DNA of 64,000 bases, from contig NZ_CP042997.1 of NCBI RefSeq assembly GCF_008087625.1, positions 9,734,001-9,798,000 of the forward strand, given 5' to 3'. The notes beneath the pieces are model-generated. The model was not told the origin of the DNA. It was given only the letters and a program-made list of their open reading frames with translations, and did not search any database. The DNA is from Aquisphaera giovannonii. GTDB lineage: Bacteria > Planctomycetota > Planctomycetia > Isosphaerales > Isosphaeraceae. Below, one piece after another: positions 35,779-43,415 of the stretch (positions within the stretch are counted from its first letter, which is position 1; every line of letters begins with the position of its first letter). The position numbers and the translations under genes were made by a program.

Positions 35779-36042
35779 TCACGGCCCCCTCGATTCCCCG
35801 GGGCGTCGCGGCAAATGCCGCGCCTTGACGCCCCATAGTGCGAGCACGTTCAGGATGGCGAACAGTCCGAAGACGATCCAACCGATGGCGGCCAGGGCGA
35901 GAGCCGACCATCCGGGCCCGACCCGCCTGGACAGGGACAGCGCGCCAAAGGCCGCCATGTAAACGCACCCGAAGCCGATGAGGATCAGCCGCTCCCTCGA
36001 GCGTCCCCGCCGGCGTCTCGTCGCAGGCCGCTGCACCGCCAT
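35779..36042 (-). CDS. Small membrane protein
   Basis: An 87-aa protein: a basic N terminus (MAVQRPATRRRRGRSRERL) then two hydrophobic helices (LILIGFGCVYMAAFGALSL and LALAAIGWIVFGLFAILNVL) and a basic tail. ATG 36042. The topology suggests two helices with both ends in the cytoplasm. No family recognised. Confidence 0.5.
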   Translation of the reverse strand: MAVQRPATRRRRGRSRERLILIGFGCVYMAAFGALSLSRRVGPGWSALALAAIGWIVFGLFAILNVLALWGVKARHLPRRPGESRGP

Positions 36043-36332
36043 CGACAGGACCTCGAATCCTTCTTCCTCCTACCACCGCGGCTTCGATCATACCTCAACG
36101 GCTCGCCCGGTGCCTGCGATGCCGCGCACGACGTGCGTTCCGCACCGGGCCCAAGGCCCGGGGCCAGGCATTTCCAGGCGGCGGACGCTCCGCCGAACGC
36201 CCCGGTTGCAATCTGCGGGCTCGCGAGGAGTCGGGTCGCGCGGCCCCGGCACTGTCGCGGGCGGGACGGGTGCGAGTGCGACTGAGCACGCCCCGACATC
36301 CAGCGGTCGAGACGCCCCCCCGCCCGCGCCCG
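36043..36332. other. Gap of about 290 bp
   Basis: Between the small membrane protein and the 3' end of the SDR gene, both minus strand. Runs of GGCCC/GGGCC occur around 36146-36170 but no clean hairpin or gene is seen. Confidence 0.35.
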
Positions 36333-37082
36333 TCAGACCTGCGCCATCCCGCCGTCCACGAACAGTTCGACGCCCGCGACGAAGCTGCTGTCGTCGGAGC
36401 CGAGGAACACGGCCACCTTGGCGATCTCGTCCGGGTCGCCGACGCGGCCGAGGGGCACCTGGCTGGCCATGCCGGCCTTGAACTGCCCGGCCGCCTCCTT
36501 GGATCCTGCCACGCTGTCGATGCCGGGCGTGTCGATCGGCCCGGGGCTGAGCGCGTTGACGCGGATCTTCCGCTCCTTCAGGTCCATCGTCCAGGTGCGG
36601 GCGAAGGAGCGTACCGCCGCCTTCGTCGCGCTGTAGACGCTGAACGAGGCGATCCCCTTGATGGACACGATCGACGCGTTCAGGATGATCGACCCGCCCT
36701 CGGCGAACAGCGGGAGCGCCTTCTGCACGGTGAAGAAGAGGCCCTTGACGTTGGTGTCGAACTGCCGGTCGAATTGATCCTCGGTCACCTCCCCGAGCTT
36801 GCCGAATTCGCCGAAGCCGGCGTTCGCGAAGAGGACGTCGATCCGCCCGTGCTCCTCCTTCACCGTCGCGTACAGCCGGTCCAGATCGGCGAGCTTCGAC
36901 ACGTCCCCCTGCACGCCGATCGCGCCGCGGCCGATCTCCGCGACCGCCCGGTCGAGCTCCTCCTTGCGGCGGCCTGTGACCACGACCTTCGCGCCCTCGG
37001 CCGCGAACCGCTTCGCCGTCGCCAGGCCGATCCCGCTGTTGCCCCCGGTGACCACCGCGACCTTCCCCTCGAGCTTGCCCAT
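36333..37082 (-). CDS. Short-chain dehydrogenase/reductase (SDR)
   Basis: A 249-aa classical SDR with all landmarks: cofactor motif TGGNSGIG near residue 13, VQGDVSKLADLD, NAG in LFANAGFGEFGKL, catalytic Ser region ILNASIVSIKG, YSATKAAVRSF (Tyr-x3-Lys) and PGPIDTPG. An Arg pair after the second strand (VTGRRKEEL) suggests NADP(H). The frame extends upstream, but MGKLEGKVAVVTGG at 37082 is the natural start. It is divergent from an HxlR regulator 115 bp away, the usual partner arrangement, and is therefore probably its target. Confidence 0.93.
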   Translation of the reverse strand: MGKLEGKVAVVTGGNSGIGLATAKRFAAEGAKVVVTGRRKEELDRAVAEIGRGAIGVQGDVSKLADLDRLYATVKEEHGRIDVLFANAGFGEFGKLGEVTEDQFDRQFDTNVKGLFFTVQKALPLFAEGGSIILNASIVSIKGIASFSVYSATKAAVRSFARTWTMDLKERKIRVNALSPGPIDTPGIDSVAGSKEAAGQFKAGMASQVPLGRVGDPDEIAKVAVFLGSDDSSFVAGVELFVDGGMAQV

Positions 37083-37140
37083 CGCCGTGCTCCCCCTCGA
37101 GACTGGTGTTGTATCGGAACGGCGGGTATTATGGTGTGAG

Positions 37141-37176
37141 CTTACGGCAGGACAAGTACCAACCTTTTTGTAAGTA
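37141..37176. promoter_or_regulatory. Candidate operator/promoter between SDR and HxlR genes
   Basis: An AT-richer patch in the divergent 115-bp gap. CTTAC (37141-37145) is mirrored by GTAAG (37170-37174), and AAGTA occurs twice, 18 bp apart (37154-37158 and 37172-37176). HxlR dimers bind short inverted repeats in such gaps, so this is the likely site of autoregulation and SDR control; inference from spacing and symmetry. Confidence 0.4.
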
Positions 37177-37197
37177 TCCCTTCGAGTGGGGGTCATC

Positions 37198-37545
37198 ATG
37201 GCGAGGAGCAGGCCGCTCTCCGGCTGCGGGCTGGAGGCGGCGCTGGCGGTGGTGGGCGGGAAGTGGAAGCCGATCGTGCTCTGGCGTCTGGCCGGCTCGA
37301 CGCGGCGGTTCGGCGAGCTGCGCCGGCTGGTGGAGGGGATCAGCGAGAAGATGCTGATCCAGCAGCTACGCGAGATGGAGGCCGATGGGATCGTCGCACG
37401 CAAGGATTTCCGCGAGATCCCGCCTCGCGTCGAATACTCCCTCACCGAGTTCGGCGTCTCCCTCGCCGAGGCCCTCCGACCCCTCTGCGAGTGGGGCCAG
37501 GCCCACGTCGCGCGGATCCGGGCGAACCAGGCCGATGCGGGGTGA
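37198..37545 (+). CDS. HxlR-family transcriptional regulator
   Basis: A 115-aa winged-helix protein: ALAVVGGKWKPIVLWRLAGS, RRFGELRRLVEGISEKMLIQ, QLREMEADGIVARKDFREIP and VEYSLTEFGVSLAEALRPL are the HxlR landmarks. A single Cys near the N terminus (residue 10, SGCGLEAAL) is in the place where redox- or quinone-sensing HxlR members (YodB/QorR type) carry their sensor Cys. ATG 37198 is preferred over GTG 37186. It probably represses the divergent SDR gene. The next gene starts inside its last codons. Confidence 0.9.
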   Translation: MARSRPLSGCGLEAALAVVGGKWKPIVLWRLAGSTRRFGELRRLVEGISEKMLIQQLREMEADGIVARKDFREIPPRVEYSLTEFGVSLAEALRPLCEWGQAHVARIRANQADAG

Positions 37546-37993
37546 GCGGCATGGGTCTCCACCCTCCGCCGGGAGGATCGTCGGGCAAGTCCTCGCCTGG
37601 GCTGCGGTCTGGGCGCTCTGGATCATCGTATCGCGGAACAATCATCCGACGCTCCGGCTGAATGTCCTCGCCAGTTTCCTCCTGATGCTGACATTCGCCG
37701 CGGCGGTCTACGCAAACCACCTCCTGCTGATCCCCCGGCTCTGGTCGAGGCGGCGATTCGCCGCCTACGCCGCGTCCCTGCTGGGCGTCATGGGCCTCCT
37801 GGCCCTCGCCTGCACGGCGGCGATCCACCTGGCCTACGACGGCCTCTGGGGCCCGGACCCGGCGCGGTTCGGCTTCTTGACCAACCTCGGCATGGAGTCC
37901 GGCCTCGTGGCGTTCCACGTCCTCGCGGCGGCGGTCGTCCTCGGGATCACGAGGCGTCTCCATGCGACGCGCCGGGCTGAATCCGGACGGTGA
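37535..37993 (+). CDS. Stand-alone membrane domain resembling the N terminus of LytS-type histidine kinases
   Basis: A 152-aa protein with four hydrophobic helices: AGRIVGQVLAWAAVWALWII, VLASFLLMLTFAAAVYANHL, AYAASLLGVMGLLALACTAA and AFHVLAAAVVLGITRRLHA. The segment VYANHLLLIPRLWSRRRFAA matches the opening of sensor kinases of the LytS/YehU class ('YxNxxLLIPRxL'), but no kinase domain follows; it stops after the fourth helix. ATG 37535 overlaps the hxlR stop by 11 bp, implying coupling. Possibly a truncated sensor or a small redox or lipid-sensing membrane protein. Confidence 0.6.
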   Translation: MRGERHGSPPSAGRIVGQVLAWAAVWALWIIVSRNNHPTLRLNVLASFLLMLTFAAAVYANHLLLIPRLWSRRRFAAYAASLLGVMGLLALACTAAIHLAYDGLWGPDPARFGFLTNLGMESGLVAFHVLAAAVVLGITRRLHATRRAESGR

Positions 37994-38202
37994 GTTGCAT
38001 GCGGGCCCTCGCCGCGGACGCCGGACCGGGCTCGTCGTCGCCGCCTCGCCCGCGGGAGGGAATCCCGGTTGATGCCCCGAAGCAACTCGGCCCTGGTCTC
38101 GGGTCCGATCGCGAGCTAGGTTTGGGACGACGCGAGCGGCACCGCGGCGCGGGGCATCGGACCGCGTCGGCGCCCGCACTCCCGCCCCGGAGACCACCCC
38201 CC

Positions 38203-39183
38203 ATGAGCGAATCCGGCGTGCCCCCGGAGGCGTGGCGGTCGGGCCTTACCAGCCCGAACTACCGGGTCCGCTGGAAGGCCATCCGGGGGCTGGGGGCGTC
38301 CCGCGATCCCCTCGCTTACGATGCCCTCGTCGCCGCGATCGGGGACCGCCTGCCGACCATCCGGATCGCCGCGCTCTCGGCCCTCGGCCGGCTCCGCGAC
38401 CGCCGCGCCATCGGCCCGGCGATCGAGGCGCTGAAGGACCCCGACGCCAAGGTCCGGGATTCCGCCGCGGCCGCGCTGAAGAAGTTCGGCAAGGCGGCCC
38501 ACGCCCCGATGCGGGATGCCTACCGCGACGGCGACGCCGGGGCCCGGCTCGCCCTGCTGGGCGCCCTGGGCCGCATCAAGACGCCCGCGATCTCGGAACT
38601 GCTGATCGCGGCCCTCGACGACCCGCGGGACGAGATCCGCATCGAGGCGGCCCGCGTCCTCGGCGTCCGCAAGGATCGCCGGGCGGTGCCGAGGCTCCTG
38701 GAGGCCGTCGCGGAGGGGGGACCATGCCTGCCCGCCTTCATCCGCGCCCTCGGCGAGATCGGCGACCCGGAGGCCCTCGAGCCGCTCCGGGCGATCCTCT
38801 CGGCCCCCGCCTTCATGCTGCGGGCCGAGGCCGCGACGGCCCTGCGGAAGATCGACAACGGCCGGGCCGTGGGCTTCTTCTGCGAGCGGCTCGAGGAGCC
38901 CGACCGCGACGAGTCGGGCGACCTGGCCCTCACCCTCGCGGGCACCGACCTCCTCGGCGCGACCGAGTCGCTGGTCCGCCGGGCAAGGGCATCCGGGGAC
39001 GGGGACGCCATCGCACGGGCCATCGTGGAGGTCCGGCGAGCCCTGGACCGCCACTCCGCGGGGCTCGACGCCGGCCGAGACGATGGCCCCGTGGCGGGCG
39101 CCGCGGGCTCGTGCCGTCGCGCCGGCGTGGAGTCCCTGCGCGAGCTCGAGCGCATCCTCCGCGCGCTCGGCCGCGGCCGCTGA
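38203..39183 (+). CDS. HEAT-repeat protein
   Basis: A 326-aa all-helical protein built of about eight HEAT-like repeats: NYRVRWKAIRGLGASRDPLA, LPTIRIAALSALGRLRDRRA, DAKVRDSAAAALKKFGKAAH, RDEIRIEAARVLGVRKDRRA and more, as in PBS-lyase-type HEAT domains. Such proteins serve as protein-binding scaffolds or phycobilin-lyase-like factors; nothing points to a lyase here. ATG 38203 begins MSESGVPPEAW. A hairpin overlapping the stop codon follows. Confidence 0.85.
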   Translation: MSESGVPPEAWRSGLTSPNYRVRWKAIRGLGASRDPLAYDALVAAIGDRLPTIRIAALSALGRLRDRRAIGPAIEALKDPDAKVRDSAAAALKKFGKAAHAPMRDAYRDGDAGARLALLGALGRIKTPAISELLIAALDDPRDEIRIEAARVLGVRKDRRAVPRLLEAVAEGGPCLPAFIRALGEIGDPEALEPLRAILSAPAFMLRAEAATALRKIDNGRAVGFFCERLEEPDRDESGDLALTLAGTDLLGATESLVRRARASGDGDAIARAIVEVRRALDRHSAGLDAGRDDGPVAGAAGSCRRAGVESLRELERILRALGRGR

Positions 39184-39204
39184 CCCGTGCGGGCCGGCGG
39201 GTCA
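39181..39204 (+). terminator. Hairpin at the stop codon of the HEAT-repeat gene
   Basis: TGACCCG (39181-39187), which includes the stop codon, pairs perfectly with CGGGTCA (39198-39204) around a 10-base loop. Confidence 0.45.
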
Positions 39205-39375
39205 TCCAACCGGGGCGACGTGCGACCGAGGACGACCGGGGCGCGCCCGGATCGCGCGGGATGGGCCGCGAGCTCGACGGTGGCCGCCGGCGTGCGGGGC
39301 GTGTATCCTTGGCGCGACGCCGGCCCGCCGAGTCCCGATCCGGAGCGGCGGACGAGCGAACCCCCGAGGTGACCC

Positions 39376-40437
39376 GTGCCGACCCGCAGAGACCTGTTGC
39401 ACCTGGCCGCGGCCCCCCTGCTCCTTCGGACGGCCCGCGCTGCGGATGCGGGTGCGGACGCGGAGGGGATGGAGCGCATCGACACGCACATCCACATCCA
39501 CCGCGAGGCCCCGGCGCTCGTCGCCAGCTTCAAGGACTCGAGGTGGAGCGGCCTGGACATCGTGGTCTGCCCGACCGAGGGCGACGAGCCGTACGACCTC
39601 GGGGCCAGGCTGGACGCGACCCTCAAGGGGGCCAGGTCGAGCGGCGGCCGGATCGCCTGGGCGTCCACGTTCGACGCCCGCGGCTTCGAGTCGCCCGACT
39701 TCGCGGAGCGGACGTCGGCCCGCCTCCGCCGGACGTTCGACGACGGCGCGATCGGCGTGAAGATCTGGAAGAACATCGGCATGGCGATCCGGGGCAAGGC
39801 CGGCGCCTACCTGCTGCCGGATCACCCCTCGCTCCTCCCGATCTACGAGGCGATCGGCCGGGCCGACCGGACGCTGGTCGCGCACCTGGCCGAGCCGGAC
39901 GGGGCCTGGATGCCGCTCGACGACAAGAACCCGGAGCTGCCGTACTACTCGAAGAACCCGCGATGGCACATGCTCGGCAGGGCGGGCGTGCCGTCGAAGG
40001 AGTCGATCCTGGACGCCCGCGACCGCGTGCTGGCCCGCTATCCGAGGCTCCGGGTCGTCGGCTGCCACCTCGGGAGCGACGAGGACGACCTGAAGCGGCT
40101 CGCCCGCCGGCTCGACGCGTTCCCCAACTTCGCCGTCGACACCGCGGCCCGCATCCGCTACTTCGCGCGGGGAAACCGCGAGCAGACCCGCGAGTTCCTC
40201 ACGCGGTATCAGGACCGCATCCTCTACGCCACGGACTTCGCCCTCCGCGACACGGCCCCGGAGGCCGGCGCGAAGACCCTGCTGGCCCGGCATCGGCGCG
40301 ACTGGGACTTCTTCGCCACCGACGCCGCGATGGAGTACGAGGGCCGCCCCACGCGCGGGCTCGCCCTGCCCGAGCCGGTCCTGCGGAAGATCTTCCGCGA
40401 CAACGCCCGGCGCTGGCTCCCCGGCATCGGGGTTTGA
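39376..40437 (+). CDS. Tat-exported amidohydrolase (Amidohydrolase_2-type TIM barrel)
   Basis: A 353-aa protein. The N terminus (MPTRRDLLHLAAAPLLLRTA) is a twin-arginine-like signal. Metal-site features of the amidohydrolase_2 family follow: IDTHIHIHRE (HxH), VAHLAEPDG (His), VVGCHLGSDEDD (His) and the C-terminal ILYATDFALRD (Asp), with the usual FRDNARRWLP end. It probably hydrolyses or decarboxylates a small molecule in the periplasm; the substrate is unknown. GTG 39376 is the start. Confidence 0.87.
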   Translation: MPTRRDLLHLAAAPLLLRTARAADAGADAEGMERIDTHIHIHREAPALVASFKDSRWSGLDIVVCPTEGDEPYDLGARLDATLKGARSSGGRIAWASTFDARGFESPDFAERTSARLRRTFDDGAIGVKIWKNIGMAIRGKAGAYLLPDHPSLLPIYEAIGRADRTLVAHLAEPDGAWMPLDDKNPELPYYSKNPRWHMLGRAGVPSKESILDARDRVLARYPRLRVVGCHLGSDEDDLKRLARRLDAFPNFAVDTAARIRYFARGNREQTREFLTRYQDRILYATDFALRDTAPEAGAKTLLARHRRDWDFFATDAAMEYEGRPTRGLALPEPVLRKIFRDNARRWLPGIGV

Positions 40438-41075
40438 ACCGAAACCCCCGAGTGCCGGGGCAAGGCGGTGATGGCATGTACGTTGCCGTCGGTCGAGGGG
40501 CCATGCCCCCCCTGGAGGCGATCCTGCAGGACGGCCCGCAGCATCCACGAAGGGACATGGGCATGGCCCTGGCGCAAGGCGACGCGCCGATGATCGACGC
40601 CCCAGAGGCGCATCAGGGGGAGTCGTTCTCCTCATTCGAGGTGCCGGGTCCCAAGGGGGGAAGGGTGACCCCGGCGACATCGATCGACGGCTCGCCCGTT
40701 GCGCCTTCCACTCCGACACCACCACGCAGCACGACATCGACGTTCGGACCGAGGGCAATGAGGTCCCGCAGAAGGCCGAGTCGCTGGCCGCGAAGGCCCG
40801 GGGGGCGGAGCGGTGCCTCCTCTCGGCGAACGGGTCGAGCCTCAGTGATCACGCCCCGCTCCCGGCGACGTCGGCCCAGCCCCGGAGGCCCCTCCCCGGC
40901 CCCTGATCGATTTTCCGGCCGACCGGCATGTTGATTGCCCCAGGATCCGTCACGGAAGGCCACGCCCCGGGATGGGCGTGGCCTTCCGGCGGGCGACCGG
41001 AGGCCATCCGCGGCGAGGAGCCGCAGCCGATCCCGCCGCCCCGCGACGCGGACGCGACGACCTGACGAGGCGATC
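40438..41075. other. 638-bp region containing an unassigned transcript end
   Basis: No intact known gene. In one plus-strand frame (about 40651-40906, stop TGA) the sequence RRLARCAFHSDTTTQHDIDV then RTEGNEVPQKAESLAAKARG looks protein-like and faintly like the C-terminal half of an OsmC protein, but no start codon or N-terminal half is found. A 15-bp perfect hairpin follows 47 bases after that stop (40953-40988). This suggests a real transcript, either a decayed gene or an RNA. Confidence 0.4.
40953..40988 (+). terminator. 15-bp perfect hairpin
   Basis: CGGAAGGCCACGCCC (40953-40967) pairs perfectly with GGGCGTGGCCTTCCG (40974-40988) around the loop CGGGAT. It is the strongest inverted repeat I found in the window. 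It lies 515 bases after the amidohydrolase gene and 87 bases before the zinc-finger gene, so it must end a transcript arising in the gap or the amidohydrolase mRNA with a long tail. No T-tract. Confidence 0.65.
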
Positions 41076-41882
41076 ATGGCGCTGACTCGAGAGAAGATCG
41101 GGAAATTTCGGCGGGTGCTGGAGCGGCTGGACGGCCGCGTGCAGGGCGACGCCCAGAGCCTCGAGAACCAGGCCCGCATCGGGCTCGGCGGGGAAGCCGG
41201 GGGGAACCTGTCCAACGCCCCGATGCACCTGGCCGACCTCGGCACGGAGCAGTACTTCCAGGAATTGAATGCGACCCTTCTTGAGAACGAGGCGTACATC
41301 CGGCGCGAGGTCCAGGACGCGATCGGGCGGATCGACCGGGACGCGTACGGCATCTGCGAGCGCTGCGGGACGTCGATCATCGAGGAGCGGCTGGAGGCCC
41401 TGCCCTACACGCGGTATTGCACCAAATGCTCGGCCGAGGTCGGCGACGGGGCGGTGGTGGACCTGAACGCGGGACGTCCCGAGGCGGGCATGGGCGGCCT
41501 GGAGCGCCGCCAGGGCGCGGGGGAGCATGCCCACGGCGGCCTCGAGGATCCCGACCAGCCGTTCACCGACGAGGCGAGCCGAGGCGGTGCGTACGCGGAC
41601 GTGCACGCGGCCGGCACGGCCGGCGGCGGCACGGCGGTCGGCGGCCTGGCCGGCACCAACATCGGCGAGGGAGACCCCGACGACGGCGACCTGGAAGACG
41701 CGATGGGGAGCGGCAACTACGACCAGGAGCTGGACGAGGACGACGAGGATACGACCGCGTATTCCGGACCCGAGGGCGGCGCCGTCGGCGGCGCGGTGGC
41801 CGATCGCCGGGCCACGGGCGGCAAGACCGGCGGCGGCATCGCCCCGCAGCCCGGCCCCGGCGACAGCCCGGTCGGCCAGTGA
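41076..41882 (+). CDS. DksA/TraR-type zinc-finger protein with Gly/Asp-rich tail
   Basis: A 268-aa protein. A coiled-coil N terminus (LTREKIGKFRRVLERLDGRV) leads to the DksA/TraR C4 zinc finger, Cys94-x2-Cys97 ... Cys115-x2-Cys118 (GICERCGTSI, YCTKCSAEV). DksA-like proteins act in the RNA polymerase secondary channel; the acidic tip of DksA is not obvious here. The last 150 residues are a low-complexity Gly/Asp/Ala tail with a His-containing run (GEHAHGGLEDPDQPF) and an acidic run (DQELDEDDEDTT), absent from DksA. ATG 41076. Confidence 0.8.
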   Translation: MALTREKIGKFRRVLERLDGRVQGDAQSLENQARIGLGGEAGGNLSNAPMHLADLGTEQYFQELNATLLENEAYIRREVQDAIGRIDRDAYGICERCGTSIIEERLEALPYTRYCTKCSAEVGDGAVVDLNAGRPEAGMGGLERRQGAGEHAHGGLEDPDQPFTDEASRGGAYADVHAAGTAGGGTAVGGLAGTNIGEGDPDDGDLEDAMGSGNYDQELDEDDEDTTAYSGPEGGAVGGAVADRRATGGKTGGGIAPQPGPGDSPVGQ

Positions 41883-42000
41883 GGCCGCGACGCGAGATCC
41901 GGATGCCGGGGCCGCCCTCGAAGCAAGGCACGATCGAGGGGCGGCCCCGGCCCCGCAAGGACGGGACCGTACGTCACCCGGGGAAGGTCCTCCTCGTCGG

Positions 42001-43206
42001 TCAGCGCCTCCCGATCGACGGCCTCTTGACCGTCGCGATGTAGGAGGAGGCGCCGGCGCTGCCGGCCGGGTAGATCCCCATGACGCTGTTGTCGATGACG
42101 GTGTCCCCGGTGGTCGGGGTGCCGTTCACGTTGTTCTTGATCGCGACCCAGCGCGCGGGCCCGAACGAGCCGTTCCCCCTCACCGGGATGAACGCATACG
42201 AGGCGCCGTTGTTGGACCTGCCCCCGGCGGCCGTCGCGGCGATCGAGAACCCTCCCTGCACGGCGCTGATCCCCTCGAAGTGGGTCACGATCGAGGGGCG
42301 GTTGTTGAAGGAGTACGAGCGGAAGCGGCTGAAGACGCCGGTCGCCGCGTCGTAGTTCTCGATGAACGCCTTGGCGCCGCGGACGTTGTCCGAGAAGCCG
42401 CCGACGATCGTGTAGTGGCTGCTGGACGGGCCGCCGTCCTGCCAGACGCCGTAGATGGTCGTGCTGAAGCGGCCGATGTCGACGGTGGTGTAGGCCTTCG
42501 TGGACTTGTTGTAGATGAAGCCGTGGCCCCGGACCTGGTCGTCCTGGTAGTCGAAGTTGCCGACGACGAGGTCCCCCATGGTGCTGTGGGGGATGGTGTC
42601 CCCGACCGCGTCGGTCCCGTTGCCGGGGGCCACGATCGGGGTGAAGCTGCCCGAGCCGTCCACGGGGCCGGTGTAGATCATGCCGGCCTGGAAGCTCGAG
42701 CCGGTGTACCGATACGCGCCGACGGCGGTGATGTTGCCGGCGCCGAGGCTGGGGTCGAAGAGCGACGTATTGGGCCCGTAGAACTGGGAGCTCGTGACCG
42801 TCTGGCCGGCAAACGTGGGATTGAACGTGTACAGGGACGGCGAGGGGGCGGTCGACGGGATCTGGCCGAGCGGGCCGTAATAGAGGAATGCCGGAGTCCC
42901 GTCCTTCAGCGACGGGGCACCCGTGCCGCCGGTGATCAGGACGTTGCCGCCGACGTCCTGCCGGACCCCGGTGACGCCATAGTTGAGCGGCAGGATGGGC
43001 TGGATCCCCGCCGATCGCGCGACCTGGGCCTTGGCCGCCCGATGAGCGGCCATGGCGTGGACGTGGACCGTCGAGAGCAGGTCGATCGACTCGAGCGTCT
43101 CCAGCGACGGGCGGAGCCTCGGCGCCGTCCTGGTCCCCGAGGCCCCCCGCGCCCCTGGGCGAGACCGGCCGTGGAAGGCGGTTGTCAACCTGGCCAAAAC
43201 GCTCAT
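42001..43206 (-). CDS. Secreted beta-rich protein with planctomycete LExLE signature
   Basis: A 401-aa protein. Near the N terminus it has LRPSLETLESIDLLSTVHVH, the 'LExLExxxLLS' motif seen in many secreted planctomycete proteins. The rest is Gly/Thr/Ser-rich beta repeats such as VGAYRYTGSSFQAGMIYTGP, VVGNFDYQDDQVRGHGFIYN and IVGGFSDNVRGAKAFIENYD, which look like blades of a beta propeller. I do not recognise a named family. ATG 43206 (MSVLARLTTAFHGR). It follows the giant surface protein gene by 209 bp in the same direction. Confidence 0.7.
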   Translation of the reverse strand: MSVLARLTTAFHGRSRPGARGASGTRTAPRLRPSLETLESIDLLSTVHVHAMAAHRAAKAQVARSAGIQPILPLNYGVTGVRQDVGGNVLITGGTGAPSLKDGTPAFLYYGPLGQIPSTAPSPSLYTFNPTFAGQTVTSSQFYGPNTSLFDPSLGAGNITAVGAYRYTGSSFQAGMIYTGPVDGSGSFTPIVAPGNGTDAVGDTIPHSTMGDLVVGNFDYQDDQVRGHGFIYNKSTKAYTTVDIGRFSTTIYGVWQDGGPSSSHYTIVGGFSDNVRGAKAFIENYDAATGVFSRFRSYSFNNRPSIVTHFEGISAVQGGFSIAATAAGGRSNNGASYAFIPVRGNGSFGPARWVAIKNNVNGTPTTGDTVIDNSVMGIYPAGSAGASSYIATVKRPSIGRR

Positions 43207-43415
43207 GCAAGCACCTCTCTGGGTGAACGACGAATCCAGGCCCATTTCGAAGCCTTCTCGACGAAACATAGAACACGCGCAATCGCGACGACCCGTCGGC
43301 CGCGGCCCGGAGGCCCCGGCCCGAAGCCCGCCCAGCACGGGCCGCCGATCGGCGCCCCATCGACGCGAGACGGCCCGCGAACCGACCGGCCACCGGCGAG
43401 GCAAGGCGGCTCGCC

